A DNA stretch of 64,000 nt from assembly GCA_028710895.1 (NCBI GenBank), contig JAQTTH010000008.1, positions 1-64,000 on the forward strand, read 5' to 3'. Position numbers and translations under genes: made by a program. This document shows, one piece after another, positions 1 through 10,420 of the stretch (positions are counted from its first letter, which is position 1; every line of letters begins with the position of its first letter). This stretch comes from Paludibacter sp. GTDB taxonomy: Bacteria; Bacteroidota; Bacteroidia; Bacteroidales; Paludibacteraceae. Under the pieces are notes generated by a model that was not told where the DNA came from, ran no database searches, and was given only the letters and a program-made list of their open reading frames with translations.

Positions 1-100
1 TTAGAAAATTGACGTGGTATAAAAAATATTATTTACTATCTCTAGTAAAATCACATTTATAAAAAATGTTCCCTTTCCTTATACTACATTATTTGTTGTT

Positions 101-553
101 CATGTATTCTCAAAGATCGATGCTTAACCTGTCTACCATCGCGGTAAATGTTGTTGTCAAGACTTTCTTGTGCTATCACAAAACAGCTCCCTGTTTTATA
201 ATCTTGTTTCGCCAATTCCGTTTTTCATATTGGGACGGACTGCAAAGGTAATGCAAATTTTCAAACTACCAAAACTTTCCAAAAAAAAATAATGCTTTAT
301 TTTTATCTTCTGTTTTTCCTTTTATTTACTTCTCCATATTTGCATTTCATCAAAACAGAGAAGTCAACTTTAGCAGTATTTCAAACCTCAGCTTCTCTCT
401 CAAAGCGGGTGCAAAAGTAGTGCTTTTAATTCTACCAACCAAATGTTTTCGAAAAAAAGTTTGATTAATTTTCAAACTTATATTTTTTACTTTCAGTCGT
501 GCCTTTCTCTCAAAGCGGGTGCAAAAGTAGTCGCTTTTTCAATACCATCCAAA
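101..553 (-). promoter_or_regulatory. Three tandem leftward promoters plus boxA-like leader, probable rRNA operon control region
   Basis: On the minus strand three -7 elements fit TAnnTTTGC: TACTTTTGC at 529-521, TACTTTTGC at 419-411 and TACCTTTGC at 250-242. Each has a TTTG -33 element (553-550, 443-440, 273-270) with spacers of 20, 20 and 19 nt. The two outer promoters lie in an identical 26-bp direct repeat (396-421 and 506-531), so the promoter itself is duplicated. Further downstream on the minus strand, TCTTTGAGAA (115-106) resembles an rRNA antitermination boxA. Tandem strong promoters plus a boxA-like motif are typical of rRNA operons. The rRNA itself would lie left of the window and is not seen. 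Confidence 0.6.
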
Positions 554-982
554 CACCTTTACATTATTTTTATGTTATAAAACACATACATCAATATAAA
601 CTCTTGATTTGATTATGTTTATACAGGATAAATATTTTAAAATTATATTGAATATATCATCTCGGGCATATTTGAAGAATGGTAAATTCAAATCAGTACC
701 ATAATATAAGTACAACAAAAGACAATTATCTGGTCTAATTCAAATTTTATCAGATATAATTATTTTCAAAAGAAATGATTCAGAAATCTCGAGAAATGGT
801 ACACTATCAATAAGAACCTATATTTCATTAGTTTAAATCATTTTCCGAATTAATTTTATTGGGTACAAACATCTGATTTGAATTAATTGACTACCTTTGG
901 CACTCAAATATAGATATATTGAGACTATAAATCCGAATAAGTTTCAGTAATTATATCATTGATTTACAATATCATAAAAGCC
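554..982. other. AT-rich intergenic stretch without recognisable genes
   Basis: This interval between the leftward promoters and the first rightward gene is very AT-rich. It holds no ORF with a convincing start or family signature. No tRNA cloverleaf or strong hairpin was seen by eye. A rightward promoter for the polysaccharide cluster must lie here or just inside, but I could not pick a clear TAnnTTTG with a matched -33 box. Confidence 0.4.
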
Positions 983-1195
983 ATGAAGGTCCATCCAAAA
1001 ATAGAACCAATTTTATACGGTATAGTTGTGTTTGTTATATTCTATATACTGACACTTGTATTAAAACTAATAACTCATCAGTTTCCAATGGTTTTGAGTT
1101 TTGAAACACTATTCCCCAAAAAGGATCTTCTTTTGGGATTGGGAGTGGCAGTAGTGCTAACATTTACACATCAACGAAAAAAGAAGTTGCAATAA
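983..1195 (+). CDS. Small two-segment membrane protein
   Basis: Seventy residues from the ATG at 983. An in-frame TTG at 959 would add eight residues, but the ATG is preferred. Two hydrophobic segments are visible, roughly residues 9-30 and 48-62, with a basic C-terminus (RKKK). It ends 12 nt before the deacetylase-like gene, so it is probably the first gene of that transcription unit. No family is recognised. The position suggests a membrane accessory of the polysaccharide cluster, which is inference only. Confidence 0.5.
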   Translation: MKVHPKIEPILYGIVVFVIFYILTLVLKLITHQFPMVLSFETLFPKKDLLLGLGVAVVLTFTHQRKKKLQ

Positions 1196-1207
1196 GAGTT
1201 ATTACCG

Positions 1208-2521
1208 ATGTCTGATATTATTGATTATATATTACAATTTCTCTTAGGCGAACAAATTAAGCCAGAGATTAGAGGCCAGGTTGGATATACCGACAATCCC
1301 GAAGAGTTTGATAAATATAAACTTATCATTCTTCCATCAGGATTTTTCGATAATGACATGTATGGAACAGAACAAAGTTTACCTCATTTACCACTGCGTA
1401 TATGGGAAGAGACTCCTATCATTTTTGGAGAACCCAGCATCGAACAAATTGGAGACACACGCATAATAAAAGCCGATTTAGTAGCCAGCACCTATTTTCT
1501 TATTTCACGATACGAAGAGATGGTTAGACCTAAAGTACGCGATACACATGGACGTTTTTTAGGAAAAGAATCTTTACCGTATCGGGCAGGTTTTATCGAC
1601 AGACCATTGGTAGAAGAATATGGCAAATTATTGAGAAGTCAGCTTCGGGAAGTATGTTGTGAAGTGCCTGAACCTCCGGCAAAAATTCAAAAAATTTATT
1701 TGACCCACGATGTTGACCAATTAGCGCACTACCGAAATATCAGAGGAATGGTGGGTGGTGTTCTCAGAGGTTTAAAATGGCCAAAAGAGGGGAACAGAGC
1801 GTTGAAAAGCTATTTCATGGGACTTAAATATGACCCCTGGTATACTTTCCCCTGGTTATTTATGCAAGATAATGCATTAAAAAAAGTACTTGGTGAAGAA
1901 CGTAGCGAGACTATCGTTTTTTTTAGAACTGGAGGTGGTCGCAAAAAAGAAGACAAACCAATTTCAAATCTCATTTTACCTGATTTTCAAACCTTATTGA
2001 AGTATTGCCGTAAGAAAAATGTCACGATTGGACTACATACCAGTTATGAAGCTGGTATAAACGTGTCACTCATATCGCGAGAAAAGAAAACACTTGACAG
2101 AATAGGTAAGATTGAAACGATTTATAATCGGCATCATTATCTTTGTTCGCGTGAACCAGATGATATGCAAGCAATTGTAGATGCTGGCTTTACTGATGAT
2201 TTCACATTGGGCTATGCAGATATGGCCGGATTCAGACTTGGAACTTGCCGCCCAGTAAAATGGATCAACCCTAAAACACGTCAGATATCCAATCTCACTT
2301 TGCATCCACTTGCAATTATGGATTGCACACTGAATGATAAGCGATATATGTATATGAATGCACATGATGCTTATCAGTATTGTATGCAACTGATTGACTG
2401 TGTAGAGAGTTATAATGGCGAACTTGTGTTGCTCTGGCACAATACGATGGTAGAAAAAACGCCGCAACTTTACCACCGAAAACTATACAAAGACATTGTA
2501 AAATACCTGAAAACAAAATAA
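1208..2521 (+). CDS. Polysaccharide deacetylase-like protein with DUF7033-type N-terminus
   Basis: 437 aa, no signal peptide seen. The N-terminal part (about residues 60-150, with LVASTYFLISRYEE and a following RDTHGRF) matches what I recall of DUF7033. The C-terminal part resembles a NodB/carbohydrate-esterase-4 fold: THDVD at 166-170 stands in for the usual TFDDG metal motif, and IGLHTSYEAG is a plausible second metal/histidine motif. Such proteins sit in Bacteroidales surface-polysaccharide clusters and are presumed to remove acetyl groups from a glycan. The next gene starts one base after this stop, so the two are transcribed and probably translated together. Substrate unknown. Confidence 0.75.
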   Translation: MSDIIDYILQFLLGEQIKPEIRGQVGYTDNPEEFDKYKLIILPSGFFDNDMYGTEQSLPHLPLRIWEETPIIFGEPSIEQIGDTRIIKADLVASTYFLISRYEEMVRPKVRDTHGRFLGKESLPYRAGFIDRPLVEEYGKLLRSQLREVCCEVPEPPAKIQKIYLTHDVDQLAHYRNIRGMVGGVLRGLKWPKEGNRALKSYFMGLKYDPWYTFPWLFMQDNALKKVLGEERSETIVFFRTGGGRKKEDKPISNLILPDFQTLLKYCRKKNVTIGLHTSYEAGINVSLISREKKTLDRIGKIETIYNRHHYLCSREPDDMQAIVDAGFTDDFTLGYADMAGFRLGTCRPVKWINPKTRQISNLTLHPLAIMDCTLNDKRYMYMNAHDAYQYCMQLIDCVESYNGELVLLWHNTMVEKTPQLYHRKLYKDIVKYLKTK

Positions 2522-2522
2522 T

Positions 2523-3641
2523 ATGCAAAAAACGGCTATTGTTTGTGTGACGAACGACCTGAGCACTGATCAACGCGTACATAAAACCTGTATGACTTTG
2601 CAAAAATGCGGTTATTGGGTAATTGAAACAGGACGATTACTGCCCGAAAGCCTCCCGTTAGAGCGTTCATATTTCACACTCAGAAAGAAACTTTGGTTTA
2701 GAAACGGACCTCAGTTTTATGCCGAATTCAATATCCGCCTTTTTCTGTATTTAATGACAAAAGAAGTGGACTTGATTTTTGCAAACGATTTGGACACACT
2801 TCCTGCTGCTTATATGGCTGCTAAACTGCGCAATAAAAGATTGATTTACGACACGCATGAATATTTTACTGAAGTTCCTGAGCTAGTAAAACGCCCCAAA
2901 ATACAGACTTTATGGAAAGCTATAGAAGATTATTTTTTCCCAAAGCTGACGGATATACTGACTGTGAATGCATCCATAGCTAAGCTTTATGGAGATAAAT
3001 ACAATAAAACGGTTCTTGTAAGTCGTAACATTCCGCCAACTTTCGCGCCCGAACGAATCAAAACACGCAAGGAACTGGATTTGCCTGAGAATAAACGAAT
3101 ACTTATATTACAGGGAACCGGCATTAATATTGAGCGTGGTGCCGAAGAAACTGTTTTAGCCATGCAATACCTTGAAAACGTTGTTCTTTTAGTTGTAGGG
3201 AGCGGCGATGTTTTTCCGGTTTTACAAAAAATGGTTAGCCAACATAACCTACAGGACAAAGTTGTTTTCAAACAAAAGATGCCTTTTGCCGAGCTCAGAC
3301 AATATACCATGAACAGCGACCTTGGGCTGGCAATTGACAAAGACACTAACCTGAATTATCATTTTTCGTTGCCAAATAAGTTGTTCGATTATATACATTC
3401 TGGTATTCCAACGTTATCTTCCGGTCTCGTGGAACTAAAACAAATCATTGATAAATACGATATTGGCTACTATATTCAAAACCACGATCCAAAACATATT
3501 GCCGAAGTGATTGAAAGTATTTTTGCCGATGAAATACGCTACAATCTGGTAAAACAAAATACCATAAAGGCTAAAGAAGAACTTTGTTGGGAAAACGAAG
3601 AAAAGGTATTGATAGGAATCATCAATAAGTCTGACCAATAA
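2523..3641 (+). CDS. Glycosyltransferase, GT-B fold (family 4-like)
   Basis: 372 aa cytoplasmic enzyme expected to transfer a sugar from a nucleotide donor during polysaccharide assembly. The start VCVTNDLSTDQRVHK is the N-terminal loop typical of Bacteroidetes family 4-like transferases. The C-terminal donor-binding half includes ILILQGTGINIERGAEE, a VVGSGDVFP strand-turn and NYHFSLPNKLFDYIHSGIP, where family 1/4 enzymes carry the donor-contacting acidic/loop motif. It begins one base after the deacetylase-like gene and is followed 12 nt later by a family 2 transferase. Donor and acceptor cannot be read from the sequence. Confidence 0.82.
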   Translation: MQKTAIVCVTNDLSTDQRVHKTCMTLQKCGYWVIETGRLLPESLPLERSYFTLRKKLWFRNGPQFYAEFNIRLFLYLMTKEVDLIFANDLDTLPAAYMAAKLRNKRLIYDTHEYFTEVPELVKRPKIQTLWKAIEDYFFPKLTDILTVNASIAKLYGDKYNKTVLVSRNIPPTFAPERIKTRKELDLPENKRILILQGTGINIERGAEETVLAMQYLENVVLLVVGSGDVFPVLQKMVSQHNLQDKVVFKQKMPFAELRQYTMNSDLGLAIDKDTNLNYHFSLPNKLFDYIHSGIPTLSSGLVELKQIIDKYDIGYYIQNHDPKHIAEVIESIFADEIRYNLVKQNTIKAKEELCWENEEKVLIGIINKSDQ

Positions 3642-3653
3642 TTCAATCACAAC

Positions 3654-4547
3654 ATGCTGTCCATCCTCCTGCCTACATATAATTACAATATTACCAAAGT
3701 GGCTACCGACTTGCATCAGCAAGCGATGGATCAATATGTAGATTTTGAGATTATTGTCATGGAAGATGGTTCCACATTATTTAAAGATGAGAATAAAACT
3801 GTAAGCGATTTAGAATTTTGTCAATATATAGTTCTACCTCAAAATATTGGGCGGTCGGCAATACGTAACAGACTTGCAGACACCGCAAAATATGACCATT
3901 TATTATTCATGGATTGTGATTCAGAACTTGGCAGCAGAAATTTTATTCAAAAGTATTTAGCTTTTTGTAAGGAAGATACTGTTGTGGTTGGAGGACGGAT
4001 TTACGATGATAATGAATCGGATCCCACCCGAAGTTTGATTCTCACATACGGTCGGAAAAGGGAACGCTATAATCGCCCCGACATGAATCAAAACGTTCAC
4101 AAAATGTTTATGACTCCGAATTTTTTGATACCAAAATCCATTTTCAATAAAGTCCGTTTTGACGAAACTATCGTAGGCTACGGACATGAAGATACAATTT
4201 TTGGCATTGAACTTCAGTTGTTGGATATTGATTTTACTATGATTGATAATCCTGTTATTCATAAAGGACTAGAAGACAACGAAACCTATATAAGAAAGAC
4301 TGAATATGCATTGGAAAACCTTTACCGGATTTATGCCAGTGCTAAATATCCTATACTTGAATCAAAGTCCAAGGTATTGAGCATATTCATCAAAACAAAA
4401 AGGTACAAACTCCACAGTCTGATTCGATTCACGTTCAGGCTTACAAAACCTTTACTTCTTAGAAATCTAAAAGGACTTCATCCTAATCTGACTTTTTTTG
4501 ACTTCTATAAGCTTGGGCACTTATGTTTAATTGCCACAAAGAAATGA
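3654..4547 (+). CDS. Glycosyltransferase family 2
   Basis: 297 aa. The N-terminus LSILLPTYNYN, the strand DFEIIVMEDGS and the DxD-type metal site in LLFMDCDSEL are the classical GT-A family 2 signature. GYGHEDTIFGIEL (around residue 180) matches the ED-containing catalytic-base region. No transmembrane segment is evident, so it probably acts at the inner face of the inner membrane. It is the last of four closely spaced genes; about 190 nt separate it from groES. Likely role: adding one sugar to a surface glycan, with unknown specificity. Confidence 0.85.
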   Translation: MLSILLPTYNYNITKVATDLHQQAMDQYVDFEIIVMEDGSTLFKDENKTVSDLEFCQYIVLPQNIGRSAIRNRLADTAKYDHLLFMDCDSELGSRNFIQKYLAFCKEDTVVVGGRIYDDNESDPTRSLILTYGRKRERYNRPDMNQNVHKMFMTPNFLIPKSIFNKVRFDETIVGYGHEDTIFGIELQLLDIDFTMIDNPVIHKGLEDNETYIRKTEYALENLYRIYASAKYPILESKSKVLSIFIKTKRYKLHSLIRFTFRLTKPLLLRNLKGLHPNLTFFDFYKLGHLCLIATKK

Positions 4548-4739
4548 CAACTTGTCAGCACAACGAACAACTTTGCAGCCCCAATGAGCATTCCTTCTGT
4601 CAAAACCGACAACTATGGGCTTTGGCATAAAATTAGATAACACCAAACTGCATTGCTCCAAAACGATACAGAAAATACGTTGTATTGCTTTGTCATTGCA
4701 CTCATATTAATAATATAAACTTATAAATAACAGTAGATT

Positions 4740-5009
4740 ATGAGCATTAAACCATTAGCCGACCGCGTGTTGGTAAAACCGGTACCGGCCGAAGAAAGAA
4801 CAGTGAGTGGAATCATTATTCCTGACTCAGCGAAAGAAAAACCATTGAAAGGCGAAGTAATTGCCATTGGCAACGGAACAAAAGATGAAGAAATGGTAGT
4901 AGCCGTTGGCAATACTGTATTGTATGGCAAATATGCCGGAACTGAACTCGAATGGGAAGGTGAGAAATATTTGATTATGAAACAATCGGATATCCTTGCA
5001 ATTGTGTAA
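4740..5009 (+). CDS. groES: Co-chaperonin GroES
   Basis: 89 aa, close to the usual 90-95. It shows the full Cpn10 pattern: [33 protein letters not shown] (mobile loop in the middle), [21 protein letters not shown] and a C-terminal [13 protein letters not shown]. It forms the heptameric lid of GroEL in the cytoplasm. groEL follows 65 nt downstream, with a palindromic insertion between the genes. Upstream (4548-4739) I saw neither a CIRCE-type operator nor a clear TAnnTTTG element. Confidence 0.98.
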   Translation: MSIKPLADRVLVKPVPAEERTVSGIIIPDSAKEKPLKGEVIAIGNGTKDEEMVVAVGNTVLYGKYAGTELEWEGEKYLIMKQSDILAIV

Positions 5010-5029
5010 GGACAGGTCGCGACCTGTCC
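5010..5029. repeat. Perfect 20-bp palindrome between groES and groEL
   Basis: GGACAGGTCGCGACCTGTCC is its own reverse complement and starts at the last base of the groES stop codon. It is followed by CTACGAAATC. This looks like a dispersed palindromic repeat inserted between two co-transcribed genes. As RNA it would form a hairpin that could protect the groES 3' end or change the groES:groEL ratio. No U-run follows, so it is not a standard terminator. Confidence 0.75.
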
Positions 5030-5056
5030 CTACGAAATCAAATCGTAAATGTTTAA

Positions 5057-6706
<1,650 letters not shown>

Positions 6707-6743
6707 TCAATAATGCATAATGCACAATGCATAATGCATAATT
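6707..6743. repeat. Short tandem TAATGCA(C/T)AA repeats after groEL
   Basis: Just after the groEL stop the sequence repeats units of the type AATGCATAATGCACAATGCAT several times. It is low-complexity and partly self-complementary. I see no coding potential; it lies between the stop codon and the terminator. Confidence 0.6.
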
Positions 6744-6748
6744 AAAGA

Positions 6749-6785
6749 AAATCTCCGAACGACTTGGGTTGTTCGGAGATCTTTT
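6749..6785 (+). terminator. Intrinsic terminator of groESL
   Basis: The arms ATCTCCGAAC (6751-6760) and GTTCGGAGAT (6771-6780) form a perfect 10-bp stem with a 10-nt loop, followed by CTTTTG. It lies about 45 nt after the groEL stop on the same strand. Confidence 0.85.
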
Positions 6786-6798
6786 GTTTCGTCTTTTC

Positions 6799-6837
6799 TT
6801 CAACTGCTGACAAGGTTTTCAACCGTTGTCAGAGTTG
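6799..6837 (+). repeat. REP copy 1, single bulged hairpin
   Basis: A solitary REP unit: flank TTCAACTG, then hairpin 6807-6832 with 5' arm CTGACAAGGTT, loop TTC, and 3' arm AACC, a bulged G, then TTGTCAG; flank AGTTG follows. It has the same structure as the REP units around the RAYT gene at 10526-11158. It lies between the groEL terminator and the 3' end of the lipoprotein gene. Confidence 0.85.
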
Positions 6838-6859
6838 GAACTTATCAATAAATCGAAGG

Positions 6860-7588
6860 TTATTCCCCAAATAAGTCAAATGAAACTAATTCTTTTTGAC
6901 CTTTAGCCTTTTGTTTTACTCCAGAATAGATTGAAGATTTAAAATATCTCCATTGAAGATCAGAAGGAATATTATTTGTCAAACTCCATGTAGTTGTTAC
7001 GCCCATTTTCGTATTTTCTAATTTTTCAATTTTGAAAACCAACTCATTCCAGCCTTTATTCAAAGTCGCATTAAAAACATATTTCAAGGTGTCAACATAA
7101 CCTGACATAACCCATCGTCCTAATAGTGTCTGTACTCCTTTTATTGTTGTCGTCCTATCAACATATAAAAACCTAGAATATGACATTCCTAATGTTTTCA
7201 AACTATCACTAGTAAAATTACATCTGATTAATTCACCAGTAATCTTTCTATTTTTGTACAAATAAATATTAAAAATACTATTTCCTAAAGCATTAGTATC
7301 GCTTACTGTTGTACCTTCTGGACCATTACCAATCGTACTCAATTTTGGTATTGATAAAATCATTGAGAATTTCCCTTCAGTTGTAACACTACTATTACCA
7401 AAAGATGAATTGTCATAATCAAATACTTTTACAGAATCAATCGCCGCAGAAGCATAATTCACTATTGTTCCTTTTAAAACTCCATCGCTGGTAATGGAAG
7501 TATTCGTATCTTGCGATACAGCATTTTTCTCGCAACTATAGAAAATTGCAACTAATACAATTAAAATAACATAGAACTTTGTTTTCAT
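6860..7588 (-). CDS. Putative lipoprotein of unknown function
   Basis: 242 aa. A signal sequence of the form MKTKFYVILIVLVAIFYSC ends at Cys19, giving a clear lipobox, so the protein is probably lipid-anchored in the periplasm or outer membrane. After the Cys come EKNAVSQDTN and a sequence resembling a carboxypeptidase-regulatory-like or immunoglobulin-like beta domain (GVLKGTIVNYASAAIDSV). I do not recognise a family. It lies in the REP-rich island, with REP copies beyond both ends. Confidence 0.7.
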   Translation of the reverse strand: MKTKFYVILIVLVAIFYSCEKNAVSQDTNTSITSDGVLKGTIVNYASAAIDSVKVFDYDNSSFGNSSVTTEGKFSMILSIPKLSTIGNGPEGTTVSDTNALGNSIFNIYLYKNRKITGELIRCNFTSDSLKTLGMSYSRFLYVDRTTTIKGVQTLLGRWVMSGYVDTLKYVFNATLNKGWNELVFKIEKLENTKMGVTTTWSLTNNIPSDLQWRYFKSSIYSGVKQKAKGQKELVSFDLFGE

Positions 7589-7689
7589 AAATATAAAATA
7601 TATTTTTTGCCTACTCTCAAGCTTTTCGGCTACCGCTCCCTACTCTATTACAGGATTTTCGGGCTACTCCTTAATATATTATTTCGTTC

Positions 7690-7772
7690 TTCAACAGCTG
7701 ACAAGGTTTTCAACCGTTGTCAGAGTTGTAAACCTCAACCCTGTCAGTAGTCGAAGACTCTGACAGGGTTGT
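7690..7772. repeat. REP copy 2, inverted pair (BIME)
   Basis: Two bulged hairpins face each other. Hairpin A (7698-7723) is CTGACAAGGTT, loop TTC, AACC + bulged G + TTGTCAG. Hairpin B (7741-7766) has 5' arm CTGTCAG + bulged T + AGTC, loop GAA, 3' arm GACTCTGACAG. Hairpin B read on the other strand is a homologue of A. The pair fills the gap between the lipoprotein start (7588) and the T9SS-protein stop (7790). Confidence 0.9.
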
Positions 7773-7789
7773 GATTTGATTCTGATTAT

Positions 7790-9139
7790 TTATTGTACAA
7801 GTACTTTCCCGACAATAGTTTTCCCGGCGGTAATCAGCCTGTAAACATAAAGTCCGTTCCCCAGTTTTTCTACAGAAACAGATTCCGAAGTACTTATTGG
7901 GCTATTTAGCATTAGTTTTCCTGACAAGCTATACAATTGCAGTTGATTCGAATTACCAAGCTCTGTATTTTGTAACGCAATTGTTTTTGACAGCGCATTA
8001 TATCTTACCACTTCGTTGGTTACTCTTGAAGTATTATTAATGTCGGTTGATTTGTTACTTTCAGAATAATACAATGTATATCCTCCCATTAACAAAGAAT
8101 CAGTTCCATTCGCAATATACAAATCAATATTTTTCAGCTGTGATTTAAACGTATATGGGAAATCAGTAAAAGTATATCCATAATCAATATCACTCATTAA
8201 TATTGATTTATTATAGCTAGTAATATATTTTAATTGCGAAGTACTCATATTATCACCAAACATATCTTCTGTATATGAAATACAATCGTGACTATCGTTA
8301 TAAATGTAATCGTGCTTTTCATCGAAATCCCACAAACTATTTGTAAACTGAAATTTTTCTGAGTGTATCATATCATTATTGGCATCATAATAAAATTTTT
8401 TCTTGATAGACTCTCGCATGATATCCGTACCCCAATCGACATTATACGATACTTCTGCTGTATCACGACTAAGTGAATCGTAAAAATACCGAGTCATTCC
8501 TGATGGTGTTTCGTAGCCGGGATAATACGTATTTATAGTTGAGAGCAAATTACTTTCATAAATATATTCGCTCCTATATGCATCTTCATCTAAATTCACT
8601 GTATCGTTCCACTCTTTTATGGTCTGTGTTCTGTTATTATCATCGAAAATTGTTTTGGTTCGCTGTGTAAATCTTGCAGGGCTAGCATTTCCATATCCAT
8701 CATATCCATTATACTCATCTCTTATTGAATAGTTACTACCATAGCTATATACATATTTATAACTCAGCTCCAACACATCTGTTGAATCAGAAGTTTGTGA
8801 AACATAGAATAATATCATTCTTCCCAAGCTATCGTATTTACATTCAACTTTTCCTTTAGTCATATCAGTCGAGCCGGCAATACCTCCAATAAATACTAAA
8901 CTATCCAATTGATATCTTAGCGATTCACCCTTTTTTACTTTGCAATAAGGCGATGTTGTTCCCAGCCCTTGCAGAGCTAAAGGGTTGTGCTTAGATGTTT
9001 TTGAATTGAAAAACATACCATCCAACATTGAATGGTTGCGAACTTTACTTTTGTTTACAGGATTTTGTGCACTCAAGTTGCTGCAGATAAACACCAGGAG
9101 CATTACACTCCAAAAAGACTTCATTGTAGTTTTATTCAT
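7790..9139 (-). CDS. Secreted protein with T9SS type A sorting domain
   Basis: 449 aa from the ATG at 9139. An upstream in-frame Met at 9175 is less likely, since the signal peptide (MKSFWSVMLLVFICSNLSAQ) starts shortly after the chosen Met. The middle contains several YD-repeat-like stretches such as CKYDSLGR and YIYNDSHD. The last 70 or so residues (LQLYSLSGKLML, then GLYVYRLITAGKTIVGKVLVQ) form a typical type A C-terminal sorting domain, so the protein should be exported by Sec and then moved across or onto the outer membrane by T9SS. Role otherwise unknown. It may be co-transcribed with the DUF6261 gene upstream. Confidence 0.8.
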   Translation of the reverse strand: MNKTTMKSFWSVMLLVFICSNLSAQNPVNKSKVRNHSMLDGMFFNSKTSKHNPLALQGLGTTSPYCKVKKGESLRYQLDSLVFIGGIAGSTDMTKGKVECKYDSLGRMILFYVSQTSDSTDVLELSYKYVYSYGSNYSIRDEYNGYDGYGNASPARFTQRTKTIFDDNNRTQTIKEWNDTVNLDEDAYRSEYIYESNLLSTINTYYPGYETPSGMTRYFYDSLSRDTAEVSYNVDWGTDIMRESIKKKFYYDANNDMIHSEKFQFTNSLWDFDEKHDYIYNDSHDCISYTEDMFGDNMSTSQLKYITSYNKSILMSDIDYGYTFTDFPYTFKSQLKNIDLYIANGTDSLLMGGYTLYYSESNKSTDINNTSRVTNEVVRYNALSKTIALQNTELGNSNQLQLYSLSGKLMLNSPISTSESVSVEKLGNGLYVYRLITAGKTIVGKVLVQ

Positions 9140-9202
9140 TATATATAATTTTATAATGAGAGTGCGAACCAACATCGCACTCCCATTTTGTTTTAAAGAA
9201 AT

Positions 9203-9943
9203 TTATTTCGCAGGTGCATCCGGAGCCGCCGGCGTATCTTTACCACTGCCACCCAGCGCATGATATGTTTTGCGAAGTTCGTCCAATTGGTGGAAAAGAG
9301 AAATTATCTTGTCGCTGGGCGTGAAATTGGCAGCTTGCTCAATGGCTGTACAGAACATATTGTAACTGGCTACGGCTGCTGGTTTGAGCGAAGTGCCCGA
9401 AGCTTCGGCTTTTGCATATTCATCGTTACGACTTTTATAAATTACATTGCTGGCTTTATTTTTAGTTTCGAACGAAGCAAACGAACTATCCAGACCCAAC
9501 ACCTTGGCGGCTGCCTGCACAGCGGCATTGGCATTGTACTTAGTACTGATTTCTGAGAACACACCCGATTTTGAATTCAGTGGTAGCGAGTCGGCATCGA
9601 CATAAGGGGCAATAAACGATTGAATAGTCAATGCTGCCTCCTTTTTTGTTAGATCGGGACTCTTCACATACGAGTTTTCAATGCGTTTAATTTCCTTCCA
9701 AAAGCCAACCCGATCTTTATCCAGGGCATCAAGCTTTTTGGTCAGATCGCTTTTCTGACTCTTGTTTATTTGCTTCCCGAAATTATCATTATCGAGAATA
9801 AACTGAGCTAAAGCTGCACTTTCAATCGGACCAAAATTCGATTTGAATGGAATGGAAACTTCAATACTTGTTTTGAAAAGGGAAAAAGCGTTGTTGATAG
9901 TCAAATTAGCTGCTGTCAACGATGTCAATTCAAATTTACTCAT
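9203..9943 (-). CDS. DUF6261-like protein
   Basis: 246 aa from the ATG at 9943 (MSKFELTSLTAANL); the reading frame is open further upstream but the extension looks non-coding. It appears mostly helical, without signal peptide or membrane segment, and ends in a low-complexity PAAPDAPAK tail. The beginning and the pattern of a conserved NFG followed by paired helices fit what I recall as DUF6261, a Bacteroidales family of unknown function. The 41-bp tandem repeat array lies directly upstream, probably in its 5' region. Confidence 0.65.
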   Translation of the reverse strand: MSKFELTSLTAANLTINNAFSLFKTSIEVSIPFKSNFGPIESAALAQFILDNDNFGKQINKSQKSDLTKKLDALDKDRVGFWKEIKRIENSYVKSPDLTKKEAALTIQSFIAPYVDADSLPLNSKSGVFSEISTKYNANAAVQAAAKVLGLDSSFASFETKNKASNVIYKSRNDEYAKAEASGTSLKPAAVASYNMFCTAIEQAANFTPSDKIISLFHQLDELRKTYHALGGSGKDTPAAPDAPAK

Positions 9944-9999
9944 AAATACAGTTTTTTTAAGTTTATAATAGAAATAAAGTACATCCAAAAAAGTATCAG

Positions 10000-10247
10000 T
10001 ATCCAATCAGCACCAGTACATCCTTCAAAATTCTTTTAAACCTCTATCCAACTCCAAACCAACCTTCAAAAAATATTTTATTGTCCACCCAGCATTAAAC
10101 TAACCCTCATAAAAAGTTTGAAGTCTCATCTGACATCAAAACAACCTTCAAAATTTATTTTATTAACCGTTCAACTCCAAACCATCCTTCAAAAAAATTT
10201 TGAAGCTCCAAATGGCTTCAAATCCTCTTTTAAAATTTATTTTTCCA
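10000..10247 (-). repeat. Degenerate tandem repeat, 41-bp period
   Basis: The anchor CCTTCAAA (once CCCTCATA) recurs at 10022, 10063, 10104, 10145 and 10186, an exact period of 41 bp, with a weaker sixth copy near 10224. The bases before the anchor (for example CAACTCCAAACCA at two positions) and the AT-rich bases after it also align. Because 41 is not a multiple of three, a repeating protein is excluded. A TATATTTG -7-like element on the minus strand at 10308-10301 would place the repeats in the untranslated leader of the DUF6261 gene. Confidence 0.75.
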
Positions 10248-10420
10248 CTAAACCAACTCCTTACTCAGAAACATTTTATATTTTAAGATCATTTCCGCTA
10301 CAAATATAATAAAGTTAATCCAAATGATTAACCTAATTATTCGGATTTTTTTGATTTTTTTTTTGAAAAAACGGGAATCGCTGATTTGGTGGGGGGTCGG
10401 GGATTTTATCTAAATCATTT

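Noticed and set aside
66-251. 61-residue ORF on the plus strand at the left edge
   Set aside because: It runs antisense through the leftward rRNA-type leader and promoter elements and has no family features.
4548-4739. CIRCE/HrcA operator upstream of groES
   Set aside because: No 9-bp inverted repeat with a 9-nt spacer of the CIRCE type was found.
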